From: Malania oleifera
Lineage: Eukaryota > Streptophyta > Magnoliopsida > Santalales > Ximeniaceae
Direction of reading: 5' to 3'
Assembly: GCF_029873635.1 (NCBI RefSeq)
Contig: NC_080426.1
Location: 51,412,093 to 51,476,092 of the forward strand
DNA length: 64,000 bases
Within the stretch, counting starts at the first letter, position 1. Each line of letters starts with the position of its first letter. The position numbers and the translations under genes are program-made. Below the pieces are notes generated by a model, which was not told the origin of the DNA, searched no databases, and saw only the letters and a program-made list of their open reading frames with translations. Positions 24,200-37,101 of this stretch are shown piece by piece.

Positions 24200-27100
24200 A
24201 TGGAGCCCAAGGATAACAACTTAGATAGTGGCTCCGAGGAGGCTGCGAGCAATGAGTCTCCTTTAGTACTTTGAGGGTTGACGAGGCAGGTTATGTGAGA
24301 GATTGGGCAGAGTGTTAGGAGACGTGAACATTCTCCTACTGCTGCGGGGTGTATCATCAAGAGGTTCACACGTATGCACCCTCTGATGTTTTCAAGAGGA
24401 CCCGATCCAATGATAGCAGAGGACTGGGTCAACAAGACCGAAAGGATTTTGGAGGTCTTACACTGCACAGATAAGTAGAGAGTCCTTTACGGTACCTTTC
24501 AGCTGTCTAAGGAGGTTGGGTGATGGTGGACTGCGGTGAGTCTGCTGGAGAAACAGAGAGCCGGTTCAACAGAGATGACGTGGAGCCGCTTCAAGGAAGT
24601 GTTCTTTGAGAGATACTTCCCAACCTCCACATGCGATGCTAAGGCAGATAAGTTCTCTGTTCTGACACAGGGAGATATGATGGTGCAGGTGTATGCTGCT
24701 CGGCATATAAAGCTATCCCGTTTCGCACTGTGCTTGATCTCGAACTAGTACGAGAAGACTCAGAGGTTCGAGAAGGGCCTGAGGAAAGACATCCATAGAT
24801 TAGTGGGTATGTTACAGATCCGTGAGTTTTCAGTTTTGGTGGATAATGCCACTGTGATCGAGACCGGCATCCGGGAGGATGAGGTGGATCAGGAATTGAA
24901 GAAGAGGCCAGTGTCATCAGGGATCATGGAAGAAGAGGAACCATAGTTCGGGTTACCACCATAATATCGAGCGTCAGGGTTCTCAGGTGGATCAGTCGCG
25001 TGATCGTTGTATCAGGTGCAACAGATGGCATGAAGGTGAGTTCTAGTCATTTGGGGGTAATTGTTACAGTTGTGGCAAATCAGGCCATATGGCTCGTGAT
25101 TGCTGCGCACTGAAGAGAGACACACCTACATCCAATATGAACCGGGGTAGCAATCAGATACCTCAGGGAACCATCCAGGCAAACACAACTCCGGCAAGGG
25201 TATATTTTCTTACTCCAGTGGATGCGGACCGTGCGGGGAATGTAGTGACAGGTACCTTGTTATTGCTTTCAAATAGAGCTGTTGTTTTATTTGATTAAGG
25301 TGCAACCCTTTCTTCTGTATCTGTGAGCTTCGTTGTGTGGGGTTGAGACCCAAGTTATGAATAAGGAGTTATTTATAGCTACACCATCTGGGAGTGTAAC
25401 ATTCTATAGGAGGATGTTAGGAGGCTGCCTAGTGGAGATTCAAGGAAGGCTACTACCGATGAATCTTGTTACGATATGTCTGGTTTTGACGTCATGCTGG
25501 GGATGGATTGGTTATCCTCTAGTTATGTTGTGATCGACTGTCGAGGAAAGATGGTAGTATTCAGACCTCTTGGGGAGCAAGAGTATGAGTTTGTAGGATC
25601 GTGTGTGCGTTCGACGCCACAGATTCTATTGGCATTACAGGAGAGGAGGCTACTATTGGACGGATGTTAGGGGTACCTAGCTTGCATGAAGGAACCACCG
25701 CGGGATGAGTTGAAGCTCAAGGATATTCGAGTGGTTAACGAGTTCCCAGAGGTGTTTCTAGAAGACTTACCTGGTTTACCTTTGGATCGTGAGGTGGAGT
25801 TTGTGATAGAGTTTCTGCCTGGAAAGACATCGATCTCTAAAACTCCATACCAGATGGCTCTAGCAGAACTTCAGGAGTTGAATGAGCAGTTGCAGGAATT
25901 ACTGAACAAGAGCTTTATTTAACCTAGTGTTTCGCCTTGGGGAGCTCCAGTTTTGTTTGTGAAGAAGAAGGACGGGTCGATGCGGATGTGCATTGATTAT
26001 CGTGAGATCAACAAGGTGATTGTGAAGAACCGTTACCTGTTACCTTGTATTGATGATCTCTTTGACCAGCTACATGAATGCAGATCGTTTTGAAGATCGG
26101 CCTATGTTTAGGGTAATATCAAGTGAGGGTTAGATTTGAGTATGTGGCGAAGACTACTTTCCGAACCAGATACGACCACTACAAGTTTTTAGTCATGCCT
26201 TTTGGGTTGATGAATGCTCTGGCAGTGTTCATGGATCTGATGAATATGGTCTTCCATGAGTACCTGGACCAGTTTGTAGTTGTGTTTATTGATGACATTA
26301 TGGTATACTCAAGGAGTCCAGAAGAGCACGAAAACCATCTGAGGTTGGTGCTACAGATTCTGCGAGAGAGGAACCTGTATGCCAAGCTGAAGAAATGTGA
26401 GTTCTAGTTAAATCAAGTCACATTTTTTAGGCCATGTGGTGTCTAAGGGCGGTATCTCAGTTGATCTTGGAAAGATTGAAGCTGTGGACGACTGGGTGAG
26501 ACCGAAGAGTGTGCAGGAGGTTCAAAGTTTTTTGGGACTGGCAGGTTATTATTGACAGTTCGTGGAGGGATTCTTTAAGATGTATGGGCCTCTGACACGA
26601 TTGACCAGGAAGAGTGTGAAGTTTGATTAGACCGAAGATTGCGAGCAATGTTTCCAGGAGTTGAAACAGTGTTTGGTTACTGCTCCGGTCTTGACCATTC
26701 CTTTTGGGGATGATAGTTTTGTGATTTATAGCAATGCATCTATGAAGAATTTGGGATATGTGCTTATGTAGCAGGGTAAGGTAATAGCTTATGCTTATCA
26801 GAAACTCAAGGAATACGAGAAGAATTACCCTACGCATGATTTGGAATTGGCTGCTGTAGTTTATGCACTAAAGATCTAGCGACACTACCTATATGGTGTT
26901 TAGTGCGAGATTTTCACTAACCACAAAAGCCTCAAGTACTTTTTCATGCTAAAGAAGTTGAACATGAGGCAGAGAAGGTGGCTTGAGCTGATTAAATACT
27001 ACGATTGCACCATCAGCTATCACCCGGGGAAAGCTAATGTGGTAGCTGATGCACTGAGTCAGAAGTCGGAGCATACGACAGTATCTGCAGTTGTAGCTTA

Positions 27101-28658
27101 GCATCATATCGGATGGGATTTGGAAAGCCTTGGAATAGATTTGGTGGCTGTAGATCATCAAGCTTTCATTGCTAGCTTGGTGATCGAACTGACTTTGTTT
27201 GAGCGTATTAAAGTCGCGCAGGCTAGTGATGCGGAGTTAGTTGAGATTGTGGAGAAAGTGCAGCAGGGGTTGGCTATGGATTTTAACATCTCTAAGGGAG
27301 GTGTGTTGAGGTTTGGAACCATGCTGTGTGTTCCAAACGATGATGAGATCAGAAGGACGATTCTGGAGGAAGCACATCGTTCTTTGTATATGGTACATCT
27401 TGGTAGCATGGAGATATATCAGGATTTGTGCGAGACATTCTAGTGGAGTGGTATGAAAAAGGAGATTGCTCGGTTCGTGGAGCAGTGTCTGACGTGTCAG
27501 TAGGTGAAAGTTGAACTTCATAGGCCGATAGGGCTGTTACAACCCTGAGCTATACTGGAGTGGAAATGGGAGTACATTTCCATGGACTTTGTTACCGGAT
27601 TGCCGCTAGCGCTTCACAGGCAGAATGCCATTTGGGTGATCGTGGACAAATTGAAGAAATCTGCTCACTTTGTACCGATGAAGGTTAGCTACTCTTTGGG
27701 TAGGCTAGTAGACCTGTACTTGAATGAGATAGTTAGAATGCACGGGGTACCCGTGTTCATTGTGTTAGATCGAGACCCGAGGTTTACCTCACGATTCTGG
27801 AAGAGCTTGTAGGAAGCACTTGGGATGAAGCTTACTTTCAGTACAACGTTCCACCCCCAAACTTATGGATAGTTAGAGAGAACAATACAGATCTTGGAGG
27901 ATATGTTACGAGCTTGCATGTTAGACTTCGGTGGTCGTTTGATGCAGTTTTTGCCACTAGTAGAGTTTGCCTATAACAATAGCTTTTAGGCTAGTATCGG
28001 GATGGCACCGTTCGAGGCTTTGTATGGTCGAATGTGTCGGTCTCCTATGTATTGGGATGAGGTTGGTGAACGTCAGGTTTTAGGACTTGAACTCGTGCAA
28101 CAGGCGTCTGAGAAGGTGGGTTTGATCCGGGATAGGATTAAATCAGCTCAGAGTTGACAGAAGAGTTACGCAAATGTTTGCCGCCGTGAGTTGGAATTCA
28201 AGGTGGAGGGTAAGATATTCCTGAGAATCGCTCTGATGGAAGGGGTGATGAGATTTGGGAAGAAGGGCAAGCTGAGCTCGAGGTATATTAGACCATTCGA
28301 GGTTCTTGAGCGAGTGGGTCCGGTAGCCTATAGGATTGCACTACCGCCAACGCTCTCGAGGATTCACAATGTGTTCCACATATCCATGTTGAGGAGATAC
28401 ATGTCGGATCCATCGCATGTTATTAGTTACGAGAACTTGGAAATTGGGGATGCTTTAGCGTATGAGGAGGTATCCGTTCAGGTTCTGGATCGTAAAATTC
28501 AGAAGCTACGTACCAAGCAAATACCGCTAGTGAAGGTATTGTGACGGAATCATGAGGTTGAGGAAGCATCTTGGAAATTGGAAATGGAGATACGCCGGAA
28601 GTATCCACAGTTTTTTAGAGTGGTAGTTTGGATAGTAGAGATAGTTGAGTATGTGTGA
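24200..28658 (+). pseudogene. Element A gag-pol (broken by stops and frameshifts)
   Basis: Starts MEPKDNNLDS and has the Ty3 Gag block FKEVFFERYFPTSTCDAKAD, a CCHC knuckle (CYSCGKSGHMARDC, about 25059), a protease site with a stop (LFD then TAA then GAT), and reverse transcriptase with [19 protein letters not shown] and the catalytic FIDD at about 26287-26298. RNase H ([12 protein letters not shown]), an HHCC integrase zinc domain (QCLTC), the D,D core and a chromodomain-like tail ending RRKYPQFF follow. Chromovirus tail and primer site point to the Tekay/Del clade. The frame changes near 24920, 25320, 25470, 26090 and 26420, and there are many stops, including TAA. It cannot encode proteins. 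Six of its stops sit at codons that are also stops in element D. Confidence 0.85.
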
Positions 28659-28902
28659 ATAATCCTGCTATCCTATTATGATAGGTGGTTAGTCTCTGGG
28701 AGTGTGTGTTATTGTGAACTCCCGAGACGATATATGTATGTAACCATGGTATTCCTCCACCATAAGCGAGGGTATGTATGTATTGTGTCAGGGCTACGTT
28801 GTAAGTGGCCGCCGACTCTTCTTAGAGTCGGTTATGTGTATTTGGTAGTGTGGATGAGTTCGTAAATGAGAGATTTCAAATTTCGAGGACGAAATTTTTT
28901 GT

Positions 28903-28915
28903 AAGGAGGGGAGGT
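28903..28915 (+). other. Element A polypurine tract
   Basis: aaggaggggaggt directly before the TGTAAG start of the 3' LTR. Confidence 0.85.
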
Positions 28916-30745
28916 TGTAAGAAACCGATCCGTAAGATATGGAATAAATAAAATAAGAAAAGGGTAAAACAGTAAATTAAGCAAGCTTCGTCGATGAAGC
29001 CAGAGTTTTGTCAATGAAGGCCCTTCTAATGTTTGGCGACGAAATGCAAGTTTTTTCGATGAAGGCTCTTATAATGTTCGACGACGCAATGCAGAGGTTT
29101 GTCGACGAAGAGAAGTCGAGAGATTTTGGGAAATCCAAGAATCTCAGGCTCGTCGACGAGGCCACCGCAACATCGACGAATTTCCTTCACTGGCTCATTG
29201 ACGAAGATGCTGCCTCGTCGACGGGGTTGGCCGGGTCAAAGGCTCTATAAATATCCTTTTTCTTTGCTTCTTGGCTAAGACATCAAAATACTCTCTCTCT
29301 CTAGAACTCGATGCTCCACACACTCTCTCTCTTTAGATTTCTTCGCCGGTCGTCGTTAGAATCGACAATCCAATGTTAGTGTGAGGATCAGGGAAGAAAT
29401 CTCTACGTGTTTTGTGGAACGGATCTTCGTTTTGAGGTTTTCGGGTTTTAACCCAAAAATTGAGGTAAGACTTGGTTTTCATTTCCATTTTGGTAGATCT
29501 GTAGAGAGTAAGATTGTAAGTAATTATTGTACTGTGGTTTATAGGTTTTGGGAACTCAGTTTGCTATTTAGGAGCCGTAGAGTTCGTGTTGGATTTTCGG
29601 GGAAAGGTAAGGGGATTTTGTTTATATCAGTTATTTTTTAAATCGGATTCAATAGAACTGTGATTCAAGATCCTATGTATGTTTTGGCTACTTATTTGGA
29701 GAAACCTAACGAGTAAAAATTACGGGATTTACATGTTATAGTTTTGGGAAAAAAGGGCGTCGAGTTGCATCTCTCGTTTTATTGAAAAACAGTGGATATA
29801 TTGTTGGATATGTTGTGTTATGGAGATGGTCATGCCTTGACTTGTTTTAAACTGTATTTTGAAAATCATGATTTTTTGATTACCAAATGAGTGTGGAATG
29901 AACTGTTATATGAATATGCATTGAGTTGTGATTTGCTGAAATGAGATATAGGAACGTGTGTTTTGAATTGTTCCAGGTTGTTAAAGAGTGTCCGACTCTA
30001 TATCCGAGGGTATGAAATACCACCTGCCAGTGGCAAGAGTTTCTGGCTCTACATCTGAGGGTGTGAAATATCGCTTCTTACCGGCTGATCACCGAAGGGT
30101 GTGGATCCACTAGATGTACCGGTATGATACCATGGGAGCTTGGGGCTATGCTATGTGCCGAGGACGCCGTGTAATGCGGGCCGAGGGTGTGATGACATCG
30201 GGTTGCTTGATTATGTGTGTGTTGAGAATTATACTGGAACTGTTTTGTGGAAATACTGGAACTGAACTGTGTATATTTTATGTCATGATAACACTCATAT
30301 GCCACACACCGATATAATCTGATTTTGCCTTATTGAGATGTGTCTCACCCCTATTGTACGTACATGTTTTCAAGTCCTTCGAGTAACCGGAACGAGCGCC
30401 CTAGTGTGGGGAGCGTGGTGGTCGGTTTACTATGTAGAGTACTTGTGTAAGTACCTGGATTGTAATAGGGTTGTCGTTATGAGTATTGCTAGCACCCTGG
30501 GTAATGTTTTGTGTTATGGAGCTTAGAATCTATTTGTATAGAATTTGGTATGGTACTATGTATGTATAGAATGAACTTTTTCGTTGCATATATGTTGTGT
30601 ATGTGAAGGTGTATAGGGTGTACGGGAACCCCACAGGGCCGGACCCTCATTCATTATAGTATCATGTGTGTTTTGTATGATACAGGGACGAGTTAGGTTA
30701 CTATATCACACCCTGGGGGCCTATTGTTGGGTTCGGGGTGTGACA
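28916..30745 (+). repeat. Element A 3' LTR
   Basis: Collinear with the 5' LTR but with visible base changes and small indels, for example around 30120-30190 versus 23230-23320. Palindromes lie at 28985-29225 and a TATA box at 29246-29254. It ends cggggtgtgaca next to the TSD CAACT. Confidence 0.85.
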
Positions 30746-30980
30746 CAACTCTAGGAAGAGCCGACGATCACCCATATTCTAGCCCCATTTCAAATATATA
30801 TTACATACCCTCACTTATGGCAGGGGAATACTGTGGTTACATACACAGTGTCTTGGGAGCTCACAGTATCACAAAACTCTCCCAGAGACTAACCAAACAT
30901 CACTCTAAATAATACATACATCATATACTTACCCAAACCGTTCCTGTAAACATTACCCATCATAAAAAATGTGGATATTT
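30746..30980 (-). other. Element B spacer between pol and polypurine tract (right part)
   Basis: Non-coding. Read on the minus strand it resembles the same spacer in A (28660-28850), including a gtatgtaaccac...gtattcc block. It is separated from the rest of the spacer (22005-22071) by the insertion of A. Confidence 0.6.
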
Positions 30981-33900
30981 CTAGCGTATTTTCGTCTTCA
31001 ATTCCCTAGAAGCTTCATCAACCGCGTGATTCCGCCACAGTACTTTCACTAACAGTATCTCTTTGGCGCGTAACTTTTGAGCTTTCTGGTTCAGAGTTTG
31101 AACTGGTACTTCTGTATACACCAAAACATCTCCAATCTCTAAAGATTCGTAACTAATCACATGTGACGGATCTGACATGTACCTCCTCAACATGGATACA
31201 TGGAATACATCGTGGATCCGAGAGAGCGTTTGGGGTAGTGCAATTATGTAGGCTACTGGACCCACTCGTTCAAGTACCTTGAATGGTCTAATATACCTTG
31301 GGCTTAGCTTGCCCTTCTTCCCAAATCTCATCACTCCTTTCATCAGAGCGATTCTCAGAAATATCGTACCCCTTAACTCAAATTTCAATTCACAACAACA
31401 AACATCCGCGTAACTCTTTTGCCGACTCTATGCTGATTTAATTCTATCCATGATCAACCTAACCTTCTCAGAAGCCTGTTGTATGAGTTTGAGACTTAAT
31501 ATATGCCGTTCACCGATATCATCCCAGTACAGAGGAGACCGACACCTTCGACCATACAATGCCTCGAACAGTGCCATCCAAATATTAGCTTGGAAGCTAT
31601 TGTTATAGGCAAACTTCACTAGCTGTAGAAACTGAATCCAATTACCACTGAAATCTAACATGCAAGCCCGTAACATATCCTCCAAGATCTGTATTGTCCT
31701 CTTTGACTATCTGTTAGTTTAGGGGTGGAACGCTGTACTGAAAGTAAGTTTCATCCCCAGTGCCTTTTGTAAGCTCTTCTAGAATAGAGAAGTGAATCTT
31801 GGGTCTTGATCTGAAACAATGGACACCAGTACCCCCCTGCATTCTGACTATCTCCTGCACGTATAGGTCTGCTAGCCCACTCACAAAGTAGCTAATCTTC
31901 ATCGGTACAAAGTGAACAGATTTAATTAACCTTCCAACGATCACCGCATTCTATCGGTGAACTGCTAGTGGTAACCTGGTGACAAGGTCCATGAAGATGT
32001 GCTCCCATTTTCACTCCGGGATACTCAATGGCTGTAATGGCTTTGTCGGCCTCTGATGTTTAGCCTTTATCTACCGACACATCAGACATTACTCCACAAA
32101 TCGAGCAATCTCCCTTTTTATGCCACTCCACCATAAAGATTCGCGCAAATCCCGATACATCTTTGTGCTTCCAGGATGTACTGTATACAAAGAATGATGC
32201 GCCTCCCCCATAATCGTCCTCCTTATCCCCTCATCATTTAGAACACACAATCTGGTTCCAAACCTCAATACACCTTCCTCGAAGATGTTAAAATCTGCAG
32301 CCAGCCCCTACTGCACCTTCTCTACAACCTCGACTAACTCTTTATCATTAGCTTGCGCGGTTTTAATCCTCTTTAATAATGTCGGTTGGATCACCAAGGT
32401 AGCAATGAAAGCCTGATGATTTCCATCCACCAATTCCACGCCAAGCCCCTCCAGATCCCTTCTGATATGATGCTGACCTACCACTGTAGATACTGACGCG
32501 TGCTCTGACTTCCGACTAAACGCATCAGCTACCACATTAGCTTTCCCCGGATGATAGCTAATGGTGCAATCGTAGTCCTTGATCAGTTCCAGCCACCTCC
32601 TTTGCCTTATGTTTAACTCCTTCTGTGTGAAAAAATATTTGAGACTCTTGTGGTCCATGAAGATCTCACATTGTTCACCGTACAAGTAGTGTCTCCATAT
32701 CTTTAGCGCATACACCACTGCCGCCAACTCCAGATCATGCGTGAGGTAATTATCCTCGTACTCCTTGAGTTTCCAAGAAGCATAAGCAATCACTTTCCCC
32801 TATTGCATCAGCACACATCCCAAACCCTTCATAGATGCGTCGCTGTAAATCACAAAACCATCGTCCCTAGATGGGATGGTTAAAATCGGAGCAGTAACTA
32901 GTCGGTGTTTCAAATCCCGAAAACTCTACTCAAACTCGTCGATCCAATAAAATCTCACATGCTTCCTTGTTAACTGTGTCAAAGGGCCAGACAATCCAGA
33001 GAATCCCTCCATGAACTGCCGGTAGTACCCAGCCAATCCTACGAAACTCTGAACTTCCTACACGCTCCTTGGTTTCACCTAGTCAATCACTGCTTCAATC
33101 TTACTTGGATCAACTGAGATACCCCCTCTTGACACGATATGGCCTAGGAATGCAACCTGGTTAAACCAAAACTCACATTTCTTCAGCTTAGCATACAACT
33201 TCCTTTCTCGTAGTACCTGAAGTACTAACTTCAGATAGTTTTCATGCTTTTCTAGACTCTTAGAGAATATACCAGAATATCGTCAATGAATACCACTATG
33301 AACTGGTCCGAGTATTCATGGAAAACCTTATTCATCAGGTCCATAAATATCGCCGGAGCATTAGTTAACCCAAATGGCATGACCATAGTGACTATATCTG
33401 GTTCGGAAAGCAGTCTTCGCAACATCCTCAGTCCTAACTTTCACCTGATGATACACTGACCGTAGATTGATCTTTGAAAAGACTCGTGTTCCCTGTAGCT
33501 AGTCGAACAGATCATCTATATGAGGCAATGGGTATTGGTTCTTCACTGTTACCTTGTTGATCTGATGGTAATCGATGCACATTCTCATTGACCAGTCCTT
33601 CTTCTTCACGAACAATATTGGCGCTCCCCAGGGCGAAACACTAGGTATAATAAAGCCTTTATCCAGTAGTTCTTGTAGCTGCTCCTTCAACTCTTTAAGT
33701 TCAGCTGGAGCCATTAGGTATAGAGCTTTAGAAATCGATGCCTTGCCTGGCATCAATTTAATAGCGAACTCCACCTCACAATTAGGAGGTAAACCGGGTA
33801 AGTCTTCTGGGAATACATCTAAAAATTCGTTAACCACTCGGATATTTTCAAGTTTCAGATCATCCTGAGGTGGTTCCTTCACACATGCTAGGTACCCCTG

Positions 33901-35399
33901 ACAACCGTCCAAGAGTAACCTTCTCACTTGCATTGCTGACATAATCTGTGGCGTCGAATGCACACACGATCCTATGAACTTATACTCCATTTCCCAAGGA
34001 GGTTTGAACACCACCACTTTCCTACGATAGTCATTCATAGAAAAACTAGAAGATAACCAATCCATCCTCAGTATAACTTCAAACCGAACATATTGTACAC
34101 TACCAGGTTCACCGGTAGTGGCCTTCCCTAAATTATAACTGGACAGTTCCTTAACATCTTCCTGCAGGTCACTACACTCCTAGACGGTGTAGCCACAGAC
34201 AACCCTTCATCCATCACTTGGGTTTTAACCCCACACAGTTTCACAAAGTTTACAGATATAAAGGAGTGGGTTACTCCTAAATCGAATAAGGCAACAACTT
34301 TATTTGAAAGAAGTAACATGGTATCTGTCACCACATTGCCAGCATGCTCTGCATCAGATGGAGTAAGTGAGTACACTCTCGCCTGAGCTTTATTTCCCTG
34401 AAAGTTTCCGCAAGGCACAGGATTATTTCTCCAATTCTGACTCGGTGTAGGCATACTGGTCATCTGCATATGATAGTATCGGGCTTTGTGGCCCTAATTT
34501 CCACAGTTGTAACAGTTACCCAAAAACGGCTGACATTCACTATCATACCATTTGTGGCACCTGGTACATTGCTCGTAAGATCAGTTCTCCTGTGGACCCC
34601 ACAGTTTTGTACCCTAGCGATTACCTGAACTGTAGTTCCTCTTCTTCCACCGTCCCTGAAAAGAACTAGTCTACGAACTAGAAGGCATTGACCTCTTCTT
34701 CTGATCTTGTATCACCTCATCCTCCAAGAGACCAACCTCAACCACAATGACTTTATCCACCAGAACAGGAAACTCTCGAATCTGCAGCATTCCCACTAGC
34801 CTACGAATGTCCTTCCTTAGGCCCTTCTCAAACCTTTGAGTCCTTTTGTACTCGTTTGAGATCATACACGGTGCAAAGCAAGACAACTTGATGTATTTAG
34901 TTGCGTAAATTTGTATTGTCAGGATCCCCTGAGTCATACTTAAGAATTCGTCTGCCTTTGCATCACAGAAGGAAGCGGGGAAGTATCTCTCAAAGAATAC
35001 TTCCTTAAAACAACCCCACATCATCCCTGAAGAATCGGCTCTCTTCTTCGCAAGTAGACTCACAACCATCCACCATCTTTCAGCTTCTCCTGCCAGCTGA
35101 AACGTAGTAGAGAGAACTTTCTACTCGTCGGTGCAGTGTAGAACTTTCAATGTCTTTTCTGTCTTCTGCACCCAATTCTCTACCACAATCAGGCCGTACC
35201 CTCTAGTAAATGTCTGAGGATGCATGCGGGTGAAATTATCAATGGTGCAACCCGTAGCCATAGGTGGACGCTCCTATCCCCTAACACTTCGTATGATCTC
35301 TTGCATAATCTGCCTGGTCAATCCCCGAGGCACGGAAGGTGACCTTTCACTCGCAGTACCTTCCGAGATACTATCCCAGTTGCTATCCTTGGGCTCCAT
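30981..35399 (-). pseudogene. Element B gag-pol, main copy (broken)
   Basis: The minus-strand ATG at 35399 starts MEPKDSNWDS. Then come Gag (FKEVFFERYFPAS, about 34990), a knuckle with a stop inside (CYNCGN then stop then GHKARYY, about 34500), and protease with the active site altered to LFDLGVTHS (about 34280). Reverse transcriptase follows ([20 protein letters not shown] near 33600, FIDD near 33282-33300), then RNase H (32308-32793, [19 protein letters not shown] and a DHKSLKYF block), integrase (31428-31944) and a chromodomain-like tail ending ELKTKIR. Several stops and frame changes separate the blocks. Order and motifs match the Tekay/Del chromoviruses; there is no envelope gene. Confidence 0.85.
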
Positions 35400-35713
35400 T
35401 ATGAAAATAGTATAGGAATAGATTAGCATTCCTATATCATAGCACAATTAACACAATCATTGCAAAATAATCATGTTAACTTCTAGACTCTCAGGTCCAG
35501 GTCTGCCCTACTGCACAAACACGAAACCATAAATGGTTTGCTATAGTTTTACTAAAATCGTCATTCTAGGAAAAATACAGAACACTGTCAATGAATCCTT
35601 GTCTAGCTACAAAACAACTCTCGACCTACTCTACCCATTCCCTACATCCCTATACTCTGGTATGTTCACCTAATCACGTCTAACCAAGTCTACAAGACCT
35701 AACAGCTTGGTTA
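35400..35713 (-). other. Element B leader, complete copy
   Basis: Read on the minus strand, this begins with the leader words accaagctgttaggtcttg, as after the primer sites of A and D, and leads into the gag ATG at 35399. It is separated from its primer site by the extra segment at 35714-37051. Confidence 0.7.
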
Positions 35714-37051
35714 GGAGGTAAATTGGGTAAGTCTTTCAGGAATACATTTGAATATTCGTTAACCACTTAGATATCTTCAAGTTTCATATCATCCCAAGGT
35801 GGTTCCTTCACACAAGCTAGGTACACTTGACAACTGTCCAAGAGTAACCTTCTTGCCTGCATTGCCGACAGAATTTGTGGCATCGAACGCACACACGATC
35901 CTACGAACTCATACTCCGTTTCCCAAGGAGGTCTGAACACCACCACTTTCCTATGACAGTCAATCACAACAAAATTGGAAGATAACCAATCCAACCCCAG
36001 TATAATGTCAGAATCAAACATATCGTACACTACCAGGTTCACTGGTAGCGGCCTTCCCTAAATTATCACTAGACAGTTCCCTAACATCTTCTTGCAAGTC
36101 ACTTCACTCCCAGACGGTGTAGCCACATACAACCCTTCATCCATCACTTGGGTTTCAACCCCACACAATTTTACAAAGTTTGTAGATATAAAGGAGCGGG
36201 TTACTCCTGAATCGAATAAGACAACAACTTTATTTGAAAGCAGTAACATGGTACCTGACACCACGTTGCTAGCATGCTCTACATCGGCTAGAGTAAGCGA
36301 GTACACTCTAGTTTGAGTTGTGTTTCCTCGAAAGTTTCCTCGAGGCACCTGATTATTTCCCTGGTTTTGACTTGATGTAGGTGTACTAGTCATCTGCATA
36401 CGACAGTCTCAGGCTTTGTGGCCCCATTTGCCACGGTTGTAATAGTTACCCACAAACGGCTGGCATTCACCATCATGCCATTTATAACACCTGGTACAAC
36501 GCTCATGAGATTGGTTTTCCTATGGACCCCACGGTTCCGTACCCTGGCAATTACCCGTACTGTAGTTCCTTTTCTTCCACCACCCCTAATGAGAACCATT
36601 CTGCGAACCAGAGGCATTGACCTCTTCTTCTGATCTTGTGCCACCTCATCCTCTAGGAGACCAGCCTTAACCACGATGGCTTTATCCACCAGGAAACTCC
36701 CAAATCTACAGTATTCCCACCAGCCTATGAATGTCCGTCCTTAGGCCCATCTCGAACCTCTGAGTATTTTCGTTCTCGTTCGAGATCATACACGATGCAA
36801 AGAGAGACAACTCGATGTATGTAGCTGCGTAACTCTGCACTGTTATGGTCCCCTGAGTCAGACTCGGGAATTCATCTGCCTTTGCATCACGGACGGAAGC
36901 TGGGAAGTATCTCTCAAAGAATACCTCCTTAAAATAGTCTTACGTCATCCCTGATGAATCGACTCTCTACTCCTCAAGCAGACTTATAACCATCCACCAT
37001 CTCTGAGCTTCTTCTGCTAGCTGAAACGTTGCATAGACAACTTTCTGCTCG
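35714..37051 (-). pseudogene. Element B extra gag-protease segment (diverged partial duplicate)
   Basis: A second, minus-strand copy of Gag middle to protease and the start of the RT linker. It includes [13 protein letters not shown] and FKEVFFERYFPAS near 36930, a degenerate knuckle region, the protease site LFDSGVTRSFIS (about 36200), and GLDWLSSNFVVIDCHRK near 35960. It parallels 33830-35110 of the main copy but differs at many residues, so it is not a fresh duplicate. It lies between the 35-base leader next to the primer site (37053-37087) and the complete leader, and both junctions fall inside leader sequence. It has stops and frame changes. Confidence 0.8.
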
Positions 37052-37087
37052 CCTAAACAAGTCTACAAGACCTAACAACTTGGTTAA

Positions 37088-37098
37088 CTCTGATACCA
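37088..37098 (-). other. Element B primer-binding site
   Basis: The complement reads tggtatcagag, three bases from the LTR end at 37102. The next base is t instead of c, a single change from the full site. Confidence 0.85.
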
Positions 37099-37101
37099 AG
37101 C

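Larger units (their letters stand above)
22077..30745 (+). mobile_element. Element A: Ty3 chromovirus (Tekay/Del-like), plus strand, inside B
   Basis: 5' LTR 22077-23870, primer site 23874-23885, gag-pol remnant 24200-28658, polypurine tract 28903-28915 and 3' LTR 28916-30745. The TSD is CGACT (22072-22076) and CAACT (30746-30750), one transition apart. It is inserted in the 3' spacer of B between the pol end and the polypurine tract. Its own first dinucleotide has changed from TG to TA (22077-22078). Confidence 0.9.
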
